Positions 30,234-40,140 of a stretch of 64,000 nt of DNA are shown here, one piece after another (within the stretch, counting starts at the first letter, position 1; every line of letters begins with the position of its first letter). The position numbers were made by a program, and so were the translations under genes. Below the pieces are notes generated by a model, which saw only the letters and a program-made list of their open reading frames with translations, did not search any database and had not been told where the DNA came from. This stretch comes from Epithemia pelagica (lineage: Eukaryota; Bacillariophyta; Bacillariophyceae; Surirellales; Surirellaceae), in the NCBI GenBank assembly GCA_946965045.2, contig OX337239.1, forward strand, positions 1,116,001 to 1,180,000. The letters are read 5' to 3'.

Positions 30234-33200
30234 ATGAAGCTCTCCACCTTGTCCATCGCACCTCCTGTTGAAGACGTAGCCGAAGCGGGTACGACCGGAT
30301 CCGGCCAAGAGACGAATAACAACGACCTTAATCGCAGGGAGGAAAAACTGCGATTGCTGGTACAATGCTTGGCCGAAGAAGTCTCGGAAAGGTTCGTGCC
30401 TGCTCCAACTGCAGACGAACGCACTGTTGATGCTATCAACGGCATCGGTGATTTCAAGACCCGTTGCCGATGGGCCGAGTTCTGGAGAAACGATCACAAG
30501 GATCGAGTGGAAACGGAGCAAGCCGTCTGGGCGTGCTACTACCACAACAATCCAACACTTCTCTCAGACGCCCAATGGGACCGCTCCCTCATGGACCCAG
30601 AGTGGCAGTGGCCCGACCCCTTCTCGAAGAAGAACTACGAAGAGGAACTTGAAGAAGAAGAAAAGAACTTATTCACGTCTGGTTTTATGAGCGGCGTGAA
30701 ACCTGAACACAAAAAGAAGAGCGCCCCCATCGGCTCAAACGAACTCAAATGTTTCCTAAAGCAAGTTGAAGAGGCTATCATAGCTGAATCCTTAGCCAAC
30801 AAGAAGAATCGAAACGAGAACAAACTCTCACTCGAGTTCAAGGACCTGCTAACCCAACTGAAAGAGCACGACATGGTCGTAATTCCAACGGACAAAACCA
30901 ACTCCTTTACAATTATGTCTACACGTCAATACGCAAAAGAGATCAAGCTCCACCTCTCCAAAAGCGCCGTAAAAATCCCAAAATCCAAACTCAGCGAAAT
31001 CGTTGAAAACTGCTACGCATTCCTGACCGAACTCGACCCCTACCTCTCCACCAACGAACGAAACTTCCTTAAGGAGAAAATCGAGTCGAAAGCAGTCCCC
31101 AACCCGAAAATCCTCGTTAAGAACCACAAAAAACAAAACGCCGATGGTACATTCCCAACCCGCCTAGTCGTCCCAGCAACAAATTTCACGGCCGGCTTCC
31201 CCAAGATTGGTTACCTTGGAATCAAACACCTCCTCGACAAACACGAAGTCGAGTATGGTTCCAAAAACATAATCCAATCATCCGATCTGAAACAGAAACT
31301 GGAATCTCTCTCCTTCACCATGTCCAACTCCACAATTGTGTCGGTAGACGCCGAAGCTATGTACCCGTCCATAAAATTCCAACTAATTTATGACGCGGTT
31401 CAGTACTACGCTGAGGCTCTACCACCCGAGACACACAAGACAATCAACCTTTGTTTGGATCTAATCTTCTTTGGCATGACCAACACGATTATTGCATTCA
31501 AAGATGAATACTTCCTATACAACGGTGATCTGAAACCGGAGGAAAGGGGGCTCACGATTGGAGGGTACGAGTCAGCCTGGCTAGCCGACCTCGTTATTTC
31601 GTTCCTACTCGAAGCAACCTACGACGCCATGTTCGACCCGATGCACTACTTCGGGATCTACCGAGATGACGGTCTAGCCGTTTTCAAAGGGAAACAATCG
31701 ACTAAAGGAGTTCAAAAGTGGATCGAAGCTTTCCAACAAGACATCAACGACATCGCTGGCAATGATTTCTTGAAATTCACCGCCACCATTTGGGATCCCT
31801 TGAACGAGCACAACCTGGACTCCATCACCAACAAATCAGTGTCAATTGAGAAAACACCAGCCTTTCCCTTCTTGGACATGGAGATGTTTTGGCACGACAA
31901 CGGAAATTTGGCCTACAAAGTCCATCTGAAACCGAACCAACAACTCAAATACCTCAACAGAGGTAGCGCTCACACCCCGGGATGCTTCAAAGCAATCCCA
32001 AACGGGGTGATGAAACGCCTGACGAAACTAACCTTGGTGGACGAAAGCAACCACAACTCCAGACTGGACAAACTCTACCCCGTCCATTTTGCAGCCCTGG
32101 AACACTCCAAGCTTGTCAAACCAAACTCAACCCCCACCCTAGGCGAACTAGCCAAGAAAATGGAATCGGAAAAATTGGACACGGCCTCACAAGCTCTCAA
32201 AAAACGACACGAGAGAGACCGCAAACGAGCGATTTATTTTAAGATTGGGTATTCTGACTTCTGGAAGAAACCAATCCACAAGACGCTCAAAGAAATTAAA
32301 AGCCGGTTCCCGTCGTTGTCCTGGTTGAGGATCTCGATGTCCTATCACCGCTTCACCAACATCCGGGAGCACTTCCAGGGGGATCTCAACTCCAAGTTGA
32401 ATGACGGCCTACGATCCTTGGATTTTGAGGATCTTGTCTGTAACTGTCGGAACCGTGAAGCCTGCCCCTACGGAGGCTTCTGCAGACGTTCTATCGTGGT
32501 CTATAAAGCCACCTGCCTCAAAACCGGCAAACAATATATTGGCAACACTCAACAACACGTAAAGAAGAGAATCCAACAACATGTCCAAGATGTGAAACAG
32601 CTAGTTCTCAAAGACAAGAGTTCCGACTCATTCGCGAGCCACTTCGCTTGCTTCGTTCCCAGAGATACCGAGAAGAAGGAGATCAAGAACCATGTCCGCC
32701 TCAAAGTGGACATTTTGTGGCAAGGAAAACCACTCTCCACAGTAAAAACTTTTGGGACAAAATCCTGCAAACTCTGTGCACGTGAACGCCTAGAAATTCT
32801 CAAATTCACAAGCAAACACCCCAACCTAGCAATCAACAAATGCAACGAAATCTATGGAGCATGCCGCCATAAACCGCGGTTTCACCGGTTCCCACCCAAC
32901 AACAACGCCCCCAGCACTGATGAGTCGACGAACGACGAAAGAGTCCTAGTCTGCCGCCCAGTGTCTACCTCGTCGTCCCAGTCAAACACCTCGTTTTTCT
33001 CGTGGACCTCCTCCCAGTCGCCTACCACTCGACTTTCAACCTCAAATGATGACTTTGATCAAGGATTGGATGGGAGGAGCAGCAGTATCCTAGATACTGT
33101 GCCCCCCATGACCTACCAAGAACGACGGATCGAAGGACTCCGCGCTAGGTTCGGCTTTAGCACACCAAAGGACACACCTCCAGTGGTGGTCTATGGCGAA

Positions 33201-33287
33201 AACGACCTAGAGGAACTAACCCCGACCGACCCCTTGACTACTGATGAGTTTGATACGAGCGACCAGGTGCGAGTGGAGGGAGTCTAG
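30234..33287 (+). CDS. Penelope-like reverse transcriptase / GIY-YIG endonuclease polyprotein
   Basis: Intact ORF of 1017 aa from the ATG at 30234 (an in-frame TTG lies just before it). The N-terminal ~200 residues are charged and Asn/Glu-rich. The RT follows: a conserved early block (KAVPNPKILVKNHKKQ), motif A SVDAEAMYPSIKF (about residue 370), motif C FGIYRDDGLAVF (YRDD box, about 475), motif D/E with FPFLDMEMFW, and a thumb with HTPGCFKAIPNGVMKRL, similar to the HP...IP.G..R pattern of Penelope RTs. The C-terminal nuclease (about 745-865) starts with a Cys cluster (CNCRNREACPYGGFC), then VVYKATC and KQYIGNTQQHVKKRIQQH, giving the Tyr, YIG and Arg/His residues of GIY-YIG nucleases, and then SCKLCARERLEIL with the likely catalytic Glu. 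A Ser/Thr/Asp-rich tail ends the protein. It probably nicks DNA and primes reverse transcription at the target. No frame breaks suggest recent activity. Confidence 0.88.
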   Translation: MKLSTLSIAPPVEDVAEAGTTGSGQETNNNDLNRREEKLRLLVQCLAEEVSERFVPAPTADERTVDAINGIGDFKTRCRWAEFWRNDHKDRVETEQAVWACYYHNNPTLLSDAQWDRSLMDPEWQWPDPFSKKNYEEELEEEEKNLFTSGFMSGVKPEHKKKSAPIGSNELKCFLKQVEEAIIAESLANKKNRNENKLSLEFKDLLTQLKEHDMVVIPTDKTNSFTIMSTRQYAKEIKLHLSKSAVKIPKSKLSEIVENCYAFLTELDPYLSTNERNFLKEKIESKAVPNPKILVKNHKKQNADGTFPTRLVVPATNFTAGFPKIGYLGIKHLLDKHEVEYGSKNIIQSSDLKQKLESLSFTMSNSTIVSVDAEAMYPSIKFQLIYDAVQYYAEALPPETHKTINLCLDLIFFGMTNTIIAFKDEYFLYNGDLKPEERGLTIGGYESAWLADLVISFLLEATYDAMFDPMHYFGIYRDDGLAVFKGKQSTKGVQKWIEAFQQDINDIAGNDFLKFTATIWDPLNEHNLDSITNKSVSIEKTPAFPFLDMEMFWHDNGNLAYKVHLKPNQQLKYLNRGSAHTPGCFKAIPNGVMKRLTKLTLVDESNHNSRLDKLYPVHFAALEHSKLVKPNSTPTLGELAKKMESEKLDTASQALKKRHERDRKRAIYFKIGYSDFWKKPIHKTLKEIKSRFPSLSWLRISMSYHRFTNIREHFQGDLNSKLNDGLRSLDFEDLVCNCRNREACPYGGFCRRSIVVYKATCLKTGKQYIGNTQQHVKKRIQQHVQDVKQLVLKDKSSDSFASHFACFVPRDTEKKEIKNHVRLKVDILWQGKPLSTVKTFGTKSCKLCARERLEILKFTSKHPNLAINKCNEIYGACRHKPRFHRFPPNNNAPSTDESTNDERVLVCRPVSTSSSQSNTSFFSWTSSQSPTTRLSTSNDDFDQGLDGRSSSILDTVPPMTYQERRIEGLRARFGFSTPKDTPPVVVYGENDLEELTPTDPLTTDEFDTSDQVRVEGV

Positions 33288-33500
33288 ACTACACCAGGCC
33301 GGCGCGTTAGCGAACGGAAAGTAGAATACTTCCGGAAACCTAGGATGATAGATGAAAACTAAACTAGCCTTCACACTCTTTGCTGTTTCGGTTTTCTGAT
33401 ATAAATTATACATGGAAATTTGAGTCTAAACATAAGCTATCGATCTATATAATTTTTAGCGCTAAAGGGCCAGCGCGTGAGAAGTTACGTCATTTTTTGT

Positions 33501-33535
33501 AACTTGTTGCGATAATTTCGAGCAGGAGGGAGTAG
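33501..33535 (-). repeat. right 35-bp inverted repeat of the Penelope-like element
   Basis: It reads AACTTGTTGCGATAATTTCG and continues to AGGGAGTAG, the reverse complement of the left copy with one mismatch. It marks the probable right boundary of the element. Confidence 0.85.
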
Positions 33536-35107
33536 TTTTGGAGCAGAGGATGACCATGAGAATAGTTTGTGGGAGAACCGGAGAGATACTGCGCCACGGT
33601 TGTAGTGTTTCTGCCACATTCATTATTACAACACGAAATACTCGACCTAGATCAAGAGTACGCCAATGGCAGTCGTCGCATCACAACCGAGGGCGCCGAT
33701 TCAAAAAAGGTTTCGGACCACCGAAACCGTGACAGGACATGATGTGTGGAATGAGTGTGGGCCATTCTTCGAGTCTCGGGACTTTTTCTATCGGACAAGA
33801 CACTCTTTCGGAAAAAAACTGGCTTTTCCGGACAGTTGCCTACAGCTCTGGCAATCAATCCCCTTTGGACTGTGCTACCGAGATTCTCCCCAAGCACAAT
33901 GGCTTTGTCCCCCGCCGCTCGGACGCCTCTATTCCTTGGGCATGGAAATCTCATTCATGCCAACTCTTGTACCATCCCAATTCCAACAAGACGCATCCGC
34001 AAAAGACTCTCGACAGAGACACAGACACACAGGCATGTACTCGGACTATTCCCACAAGAGGTGAAGGACAAAAGAGAGAAAACAACAAGATTGCAATAAC
34101 CTACCTACTAGAGAGGTGGGACAGCGTTGTAACTGCCATTTTTTCTCGTTTATCATGGTGGCACCGTTTGTATGCTTGCTTCTCGCTCTCCCTGGACCAA
34201 GACTCTTGCTCCTTCCTCGTTTATCGTCGTGTCATGGGGTTGGGATGCTGGATGGTGGTTCACTTGGGTTGGAAACACGTTTCGTATCCTTCACTGGAAT
34301 GTCTCTTTTTACGATTACCCAACAAGTTCAGAGTTCAGAGACATTCTCTAGGTACCTACCTAGTGAGAACCAATGCAGGATTATTTATTGTTTACCCATG
34401 TGCGAATGCCGGTTTTAAGCTACGAACTCGATTTGTTCCTGGTTATTCGTGTGCGAAGCATGGGAAGAACTCAAGAGACACAAGAAGATTGTGCGAAGTG
34501 TGTTGCGTGTTGCGTGTTGCGTGTTGCGTGTTGCTCTGTGTTGTTGTTTGTGTCTGCCGGTGGAAGAGTTGGAAGTTGGAACGAAGAGCGGAAAGTGGCA
34601 GGACTCTGCCGCTTCTTCCCCCAAAACGCACGGCGGCCCAAATGGGACCAATCAACACTCTATATAATATAGGCCCATCTGAATACGAGTAAGACACACG
34701 AACTCCACTCTGTAGGTGCGGTACCCCTATATGGATCCCGCCATACGTGTCACCACGTTCCATTCCCGGTTCGCGTTCTTGACACTGCGACATGACTCTT
34801 CCGCCTTCTGGCTGTTCCTCATCAATTTATTGAATGAATTGGTGATAGACTTCAGCAATAGTAATGTAGAAGGCGACGGACTGCAAATGTCAGGGGCATG
34901 TTTCCATTAAGGATTTACGAAGGTCTTGATCTTCAAGATTGGTTGGGTGTAATATCCCGGCATTGTTTGGCCTTGTTCGGCCGCTCTCACAAATCCGGCA
35001 TCGAAACACATTGTGGTGAAAAAAAGAAACACCGAGTGCTGGAAACACTTTTTGTTGCGCTTCCTTTCTGTTCTTTGGTAAAAACACAACAGCATCAACA
35101 AGGAACC
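33536..35107. other. intergenic, no supported gene
   Basis: About 1.6 kb between the retroelement and the cyclase-PDE gene. A 317-codon ORF (33739-34692) is open but has no domain-like pattern and runs through a simple tandem repeat, so it is not called as a gene. The stretch just before 35108 has a leader-like AC-rich composition. Confidence 0.4.
34500..34534 (+). repeat. GTGTTGC heptamer, five tandem copies
   Basis: Five consecutive perfect copies of the 7-mer GTGTTGC lie in otherwise unique intergenic sequence. Confidence 0.9.
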
Positions 35108-38100
35108 ATGACGTTGTCTCGTCGAGGACAAGAGCATGTGGGCCGCAACGAAGATGACATGGTGGATATGAACGACGATCACAAGGATCATTCCATGACG
35201 GACTTTACGGAGTTGACTACGGAGCGCGACGAAGTCGTGGAAGTTCGGAAGCGATCGCACAAGGCGACGGCACGAGTTCGTACCTGGCGTTTGTTGGTCA
35301 CCTTGGCCCTGCTTCTCACGGCCGTCACGGTGACCTTGACCACCTATTTCTTGTTGGTGGATCAAGAAGACGAAAACTTTCGCAATGTGGTACGTGGCTT
35401 TTGGGATTTGGTGACCGAAGGGATGGTCATTGATTGTTTCGTTTCCTCTTGGTTCACTAAATGACTGTTTCCTTTTTCCTATTATGTTTGCAGTACGACC
35501 AGTTTGCGCGTGCTGTGGGTGATGCCGCCATCAAGCAACAAGTCGATTTGCGCGATGCCCTGCGCATGCTCTCCGATAGTGTCTCCTTGCAAGCCCAGAC
35601 GCAGGGCAAGTATCAACTTGGTGACGGTTCAAATATGAGTATTATGGATAGTAGTCCGTGGCCCTACTTTGTTCCCGACCGATACGAAACTTTGGCAAAG
35701 GATTTCAAAAAGTTGAGTCGGGCAGAGTTTGTGGCCATTCAAAACTATGTCACACACGACCAACGGCAATCCTATGTGAACTTTATCACGGAACGATACC
35801 AAGACTTCACCAAACAGGGGCACATGATTGATTACGGTAATCTCGACAATCTCGACCAAAATACGTCCATTTACACACCCGATATTTTGCAAAAGTTGGA
35901 CGGAAAATTTGTCCCCGAAGACGTTCATGATTACTACTTTTGCCGTATCATGCAAAGTCCTCCGGCACGCAAGTACTTGTTGGTGAACAATAACTTGTTG
36001 GCCAACGGAATCATTTCGGACTATTTCATGCTATTATGAAAATGCAGACGGAACGGGCCGTGTACACCAACATCAAGCCTATTGCTAACCTTCCCGCAGA
36101 CGAGCACGCCAAGATGCATTCCTCACCGGATGGAGCGAACAATCCTCATTCCTTTACCTTTTCTCCCATCTATCGTCAAGCTGGTAATTCAAGTTCGGAC
36201 ATTGTAGCCATGTTTGCGGTGGCCACAGCATGGGATGTTTCCATGCTCAATCTGCTTCCTGAAAACGTTGAGGGGATGATTTGTGTCATTCAAAACTCGT
36301 GCAATCAAACTGTCTCGTACCGGTACGTCACTGTCAAAGCTGCTTTGGTATTTTCTGTTTTTCTCTTGCTCACCATTTCCTGGTTTCGTTTTGCGCACCC
36401 TACAGCATTGACGGCAGAAATGCTTGGTATCTCGGAGAAGGCGATTTGCACGAGGGATATGAAGACCAAGGCATCTTTGTTGATTTGAACTTGCAGACTC
36501 ATCCAGATGCTCGTACCACTCCCGGCCATTGTATGTACACAATGACTATTTATCCCAGCAAGGACTTTGAAGACGACTACAAAACGTCGACGCCCATTGT
36601 GTTTGCCTCGGTCGTGGCCGCCACTTTCCTTTTGGTCATTCTTGTCTTTCTGACCTACGATTACCTTGTCGCACAACGCAATGAATTCATGGTCCGGTCC
36701 AATGCCCAATCCAATGCCATTGTTAGCTCCTTCTTGCCGGATCACTTGCGAGAACGTGTTTTGAACGATCGTGGTTCGGACAATCCGTCCTCTCTCAAAA
36801 ACTTCATGCTCACCACAGACAACAAGCACAGCAGTATCAACGGTCACAAGGCATTGCCTGGAGGCAGTCCATGGGCTGATTTGTTCTTGTACACGACCGT
36901 CTTGTTTGCCGATATTTCTGGTACGAAATGTCACGAAACTGTCGTTTGAAAGTGCTTTGTACTTTTGTTCCTCTAACCTTGTTTTCTTCTTTTGAACAGG
37001 TTTCACCGCGTGGAGCAGTGTGCGGGAACCTACACAGGTGTTTACACTCTTGGAAACCCTTTTTCGGCCTTTGATCGCACTGCCAAAGGACGAGGAGTCT
37101 TCAAGGTTGAAACAGGTACGAAGATATGATACCCGAAAACATGCACGCTTAGTAACGCCATGCCTAATACGTTCTCATCGCATCGTTTGTTTGTCGGGCT
37201 TTTCTATGTCTTGTTGCGTGCAGTTGGTGACTGCTACGTAAGATCTATCGAGCGATGAGGAAGCCGTTGCCTCCGGCAAGAATTTGTGATTTTTGGTCAC
37301 CCTAATCATGTTTTTCTTTTCTCTTTAAACACAGGTGGCCGTGTGTGGATTGCCTGATCCTCGTCCGGACCATGCTGTGGTCATGGCCCGATTTGCTCGT
37401 GAAATTCTCATCCGTATGAAAGTCTTGACGAAGCAATTGGAGGTCTTGTTGGGACCCGACACTGGAGACTTGGAACTTCGAATTGGTATTCATTCTGGTC
37501 CCGTGACAGCCGGTGTATTGCGTGGAGACCGAACGAGATTCCAGCTGTACGTTTGTTTCAAATTATCGTCCGCGACGTGGTTTTTTTCACTCGCAGGTTT
37601 GGTGACACTGTGGTAAGAATGGAGAAATGGTTGCGTTTCGAATGATGTTCGTTTTCTTATAGTAACTCACCCTGAAATTATGATGGACCTCATAGAATAC
37701 ATGCTCACGGTAAGCTTTGTCATGCGACAGTTATCGAGGCATCGCACGAAGACCGTATATCTCACAAAATCTGCTTCATTATATCGACAGACTTGAAAGT
37801 ACCAGTGAGCAAGGCCGTATCCACTGCTCCAAGGAAACTGCCGATGAGATTATCAATAGTGGATATCCTGAGTGGATTTACAAGAGGAACTATATCGAGG
37901 CCAAGGGTAAAGGGAGTCTTGAAACATTTTGGATTATTATGGATGGCGAGAAGGATGGGTCGGTTGGTTCCGCCATTTCTGCGACGGAAATGACTCTACT
38001 CCAAAGAAATGGATCTTCACCGGACTTGGGCGCCCGAACAAGTCGGTTGATTGACTGGAATGTTGAAATGCTCATCACCCTTTTGCGGCAGATTGTAGCC

Positions 38101-40140
38101 AAGCGGTGTGCCGTTGGAAAGGAGCAAATGCTCAAGTCTTCTCGTACCATCGGCAAGACAGGTGGATCATTTTCGAGCACACAAGCATCCAAACCCCTGG
38201 ACGAAGTTCGTGAGATTATCAGGCTTCCAGAGCTCAGCGAGAAGCAGGCGAAGCAACAACAAAAGCCCGAGGAAGTCTCCATCCCTAAGGAAGTAGAAGG
38301 CGAGTTGAAGGAACTTGTCAGTACGATTGCTGGCATGTACAATGACAATCCTTTCCACAGTAAGTGCACCGAAAAGCTCAAATCTCCTTGTCCCCACAAC
38401 CACCTGTCTCATGAAACCGATCCTTTTCGCCTTGTTTTCCAGATTTTGATCATGCCTCTCATGTTGTTATGAGTGTGATTAAGCTCATGAGTCGTATTGT
38501 GGTAAGTCTTGGCCTGGCTGGAGGCCATTGGCGCCGCACCCTCTCGATCACCCTCCATATGATCTCATGGTCCTCTTTTGTTATGAACAGGCTCCTTCCC
38601 ATTTGGAGCATTTGGACAAGGATTCACATGCCCTGCATGATCATACGTATGGTATTACCAGTGATCCCTTGACCCAGTTTGCCTGTGCCTTTTCGGCGTT
38701 GATTCACGATGTGGATCACGTGGGTGTTTCCAACGCCCAGCTGGTTAAGGAAGCGTGTCCACTTGTGGATCGTTACGGAGAGCGCTCGGTGGCCGAACAA
38801 AATTCACTGTAAGTAGAGATTTGCTTGAAGCCGGGTTACTGACAGTCCCTCCTCTCATAGCTTCCTTGCCTTTCTTGACAGTGACTTGAGTTGGAATTTG
38901 CTCATGCAACAAAAGTTTGCCACATTGCGAGCTTTCCTTTTCCCAACGGGCGAGGATATGAATCGATTCCCTCAATTGGTGGTCAATGTAAGCACCCTAT
39001 CTCCACATTGTATACGACACCGTTGCGATCTCGTTCTCACCCTTATTTCCCTATGATGATTATTAGGCGGTCATGTCAACCGATATCGTTGACAAGGATT
39101 TGAAGAATTTGCGAAATGCTCGTTGGGACAGAGCATTTAAGAAGGAGGAAGCCGCTGAACAGGATGACAACGAGGAAGATGCCGTTCACCGAAAAGCCAG
39201 TACGTCCGAGAAAGCGGATGGTGTTTTCCTTGTTAACAAAACTCGTGATGACTTACCTTTCTTTGAACTTCTCTTCTACGACAGCTATTGTGATTGAACA
39301 CATTATCCAAGCGTCTGATATTTCTCACACTATGCAGCACTGGCATGTGTACCGGGTAAGAAGAGCATGGAGTGAAGGAGTGGCGTTTTTCATTTACATG
39401 ATTGTATACTGATGTTTTTTTCTCTTGTGCTTACCGCGCTATAGAAATGGAACCAAAACTTGTTTGAAGAGCTCTATGTGGCCTACCTCAATGGACGTAT
39501 GGAGAAAGATCCCGCGTCGTTTTGGTACAAGGGTGAGATTGGGTTCTTTGACTTTTACATTATTCCCTTGACTGAGGTACGCCTTCGAGACAATTGAAAT
39601 GGTCCAATGAAGTTGCTGAGCCTTAATCGTCCGCGTCTTACCCTTTGCGATCTGGTCTTCGGTTTGTCGTGACTACAGAAACTTAAGGAATGCGGAGTCT
39701 TCGGTGTATCGAGGTAAGTCTCTCTGTGTTGTGAATTTTACGGTTGTCCAAAGTTCGGTATCTGACCCCGATTGTGAATGTCTATCTTGTTGCTACAGTG
39801 GTGAGTATTTGGACTATGCCCAAAGAATCGAGCCATGTGGGTTCGCGATGGAGAAGAAGCCGTTGCGCAAATGATTGTGGATGTGCGGGAAAAGTATGGT
39901 ACGAAAGAGAATCTGATTGTCCCACGACAGACGCCCTCGGCGTCGGATACGAGAAGTACTCCCAAGGTTCAATTTTCGCAGGACCTCAACAAGTCCAAGG
40001 AAGTTGTCATGGCTGAACAAGCCCCTCCTCGCCGCATTTCGCACAGTGGCAACGGTGAAGGAGACAACGAGGTCTTTGCGGACGAACAAGAGGAACAACT
40101 TGTTCGAGGTCGAATGAGCAATGGCGAAGTTCGACTTTAA
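35108..40140 (+). CDS. receptor-type nucleotide cyclase fused to a class I phosphodiesterase (reading frame broken)
   Basis: Eighteen exons can be traced: 35108-35389, 35494-35982, 36048-36322, 36406-36920, 37000-37115, 37224-37237, 37335-37546, 37597-37612, 37696-37709, 37791-38359, 38443-38501, 38591-38808, 38882-38987, 39067-39199, 39285-39355, 39445-39576, 39679-39713 and 39799-40140, about 1199 codons. Order: cytosolic N-terminus; TM1 (LLVTLALLLTAVTVTLTTYF); an extracellular region (about 110-390) in the position of a CHASE-type sensor; TM2 (VFASVVAATFLLVILVFLTY); a class III cyclase (FADISGFTAW, ETVGDCYVA, IGIHSGPVTAGVL, FGDTVNT); then a PDE catalytic domain (PFHNFDHASHV, HDVDHVGVSN, ASDISHTM). 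It would make and degrade cyclic nucleotide in one membrane protein, a fusion common in diatoms. Receptor cyclases of this sort are implicated in diatom mating-pheromone and CO2 signalling. Single-base breaks interrupt the frame at 37060-37064 and 39822-39824; see findings. Confidence 0.85.

Larger units (their letters stand above)
29490..33535 (+). mobile_element. Penelope-like retroelement (RT + GIY-YIG), apparently full length
   Basis: The element is bounded by a 35-bp inverted repeat with one mismatch: left 29490-29524 begins CTACTCCCTCCTGCTCGAAA, and right 33501-33535 is its reverse complement. Between them lies a single long intact ORF coding for a reverse transcriptase and a C-terminal GIY-YIG nuclease, the architecture of canonical endonuclease-positive Penelope-like elements. 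In that class the terminal repeats may be direct or inverted, which fits. A ~710-bp leader precedes the ORF and a ~210-bp trailer follows it. No target duplication was identified with certainty. Confidence 0.8.

Noticed and set aside
29873-30457. 194-codon minus-strand frame at the start of the retroelement ORF
   Set aside because: It is antisense to the N-terminus of the RT protein, with no homology pattern.
33238-33275. Second CTGATGAG-like ribozyme start near the end of the retroelement ORF
   Set aside because: The required GAAA after stem II is absent (GAGC instead) and stem II has only two pairs.
33739-34692. 317-codon open frame between the retroelement and the cyclase gene
   Set aside because: It has no domain-like pattern, a Cys/Val-rich tail created by a GTGTTGC tandem repeat, and another frame open over the same stretch. 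It is probably a chance ORF.
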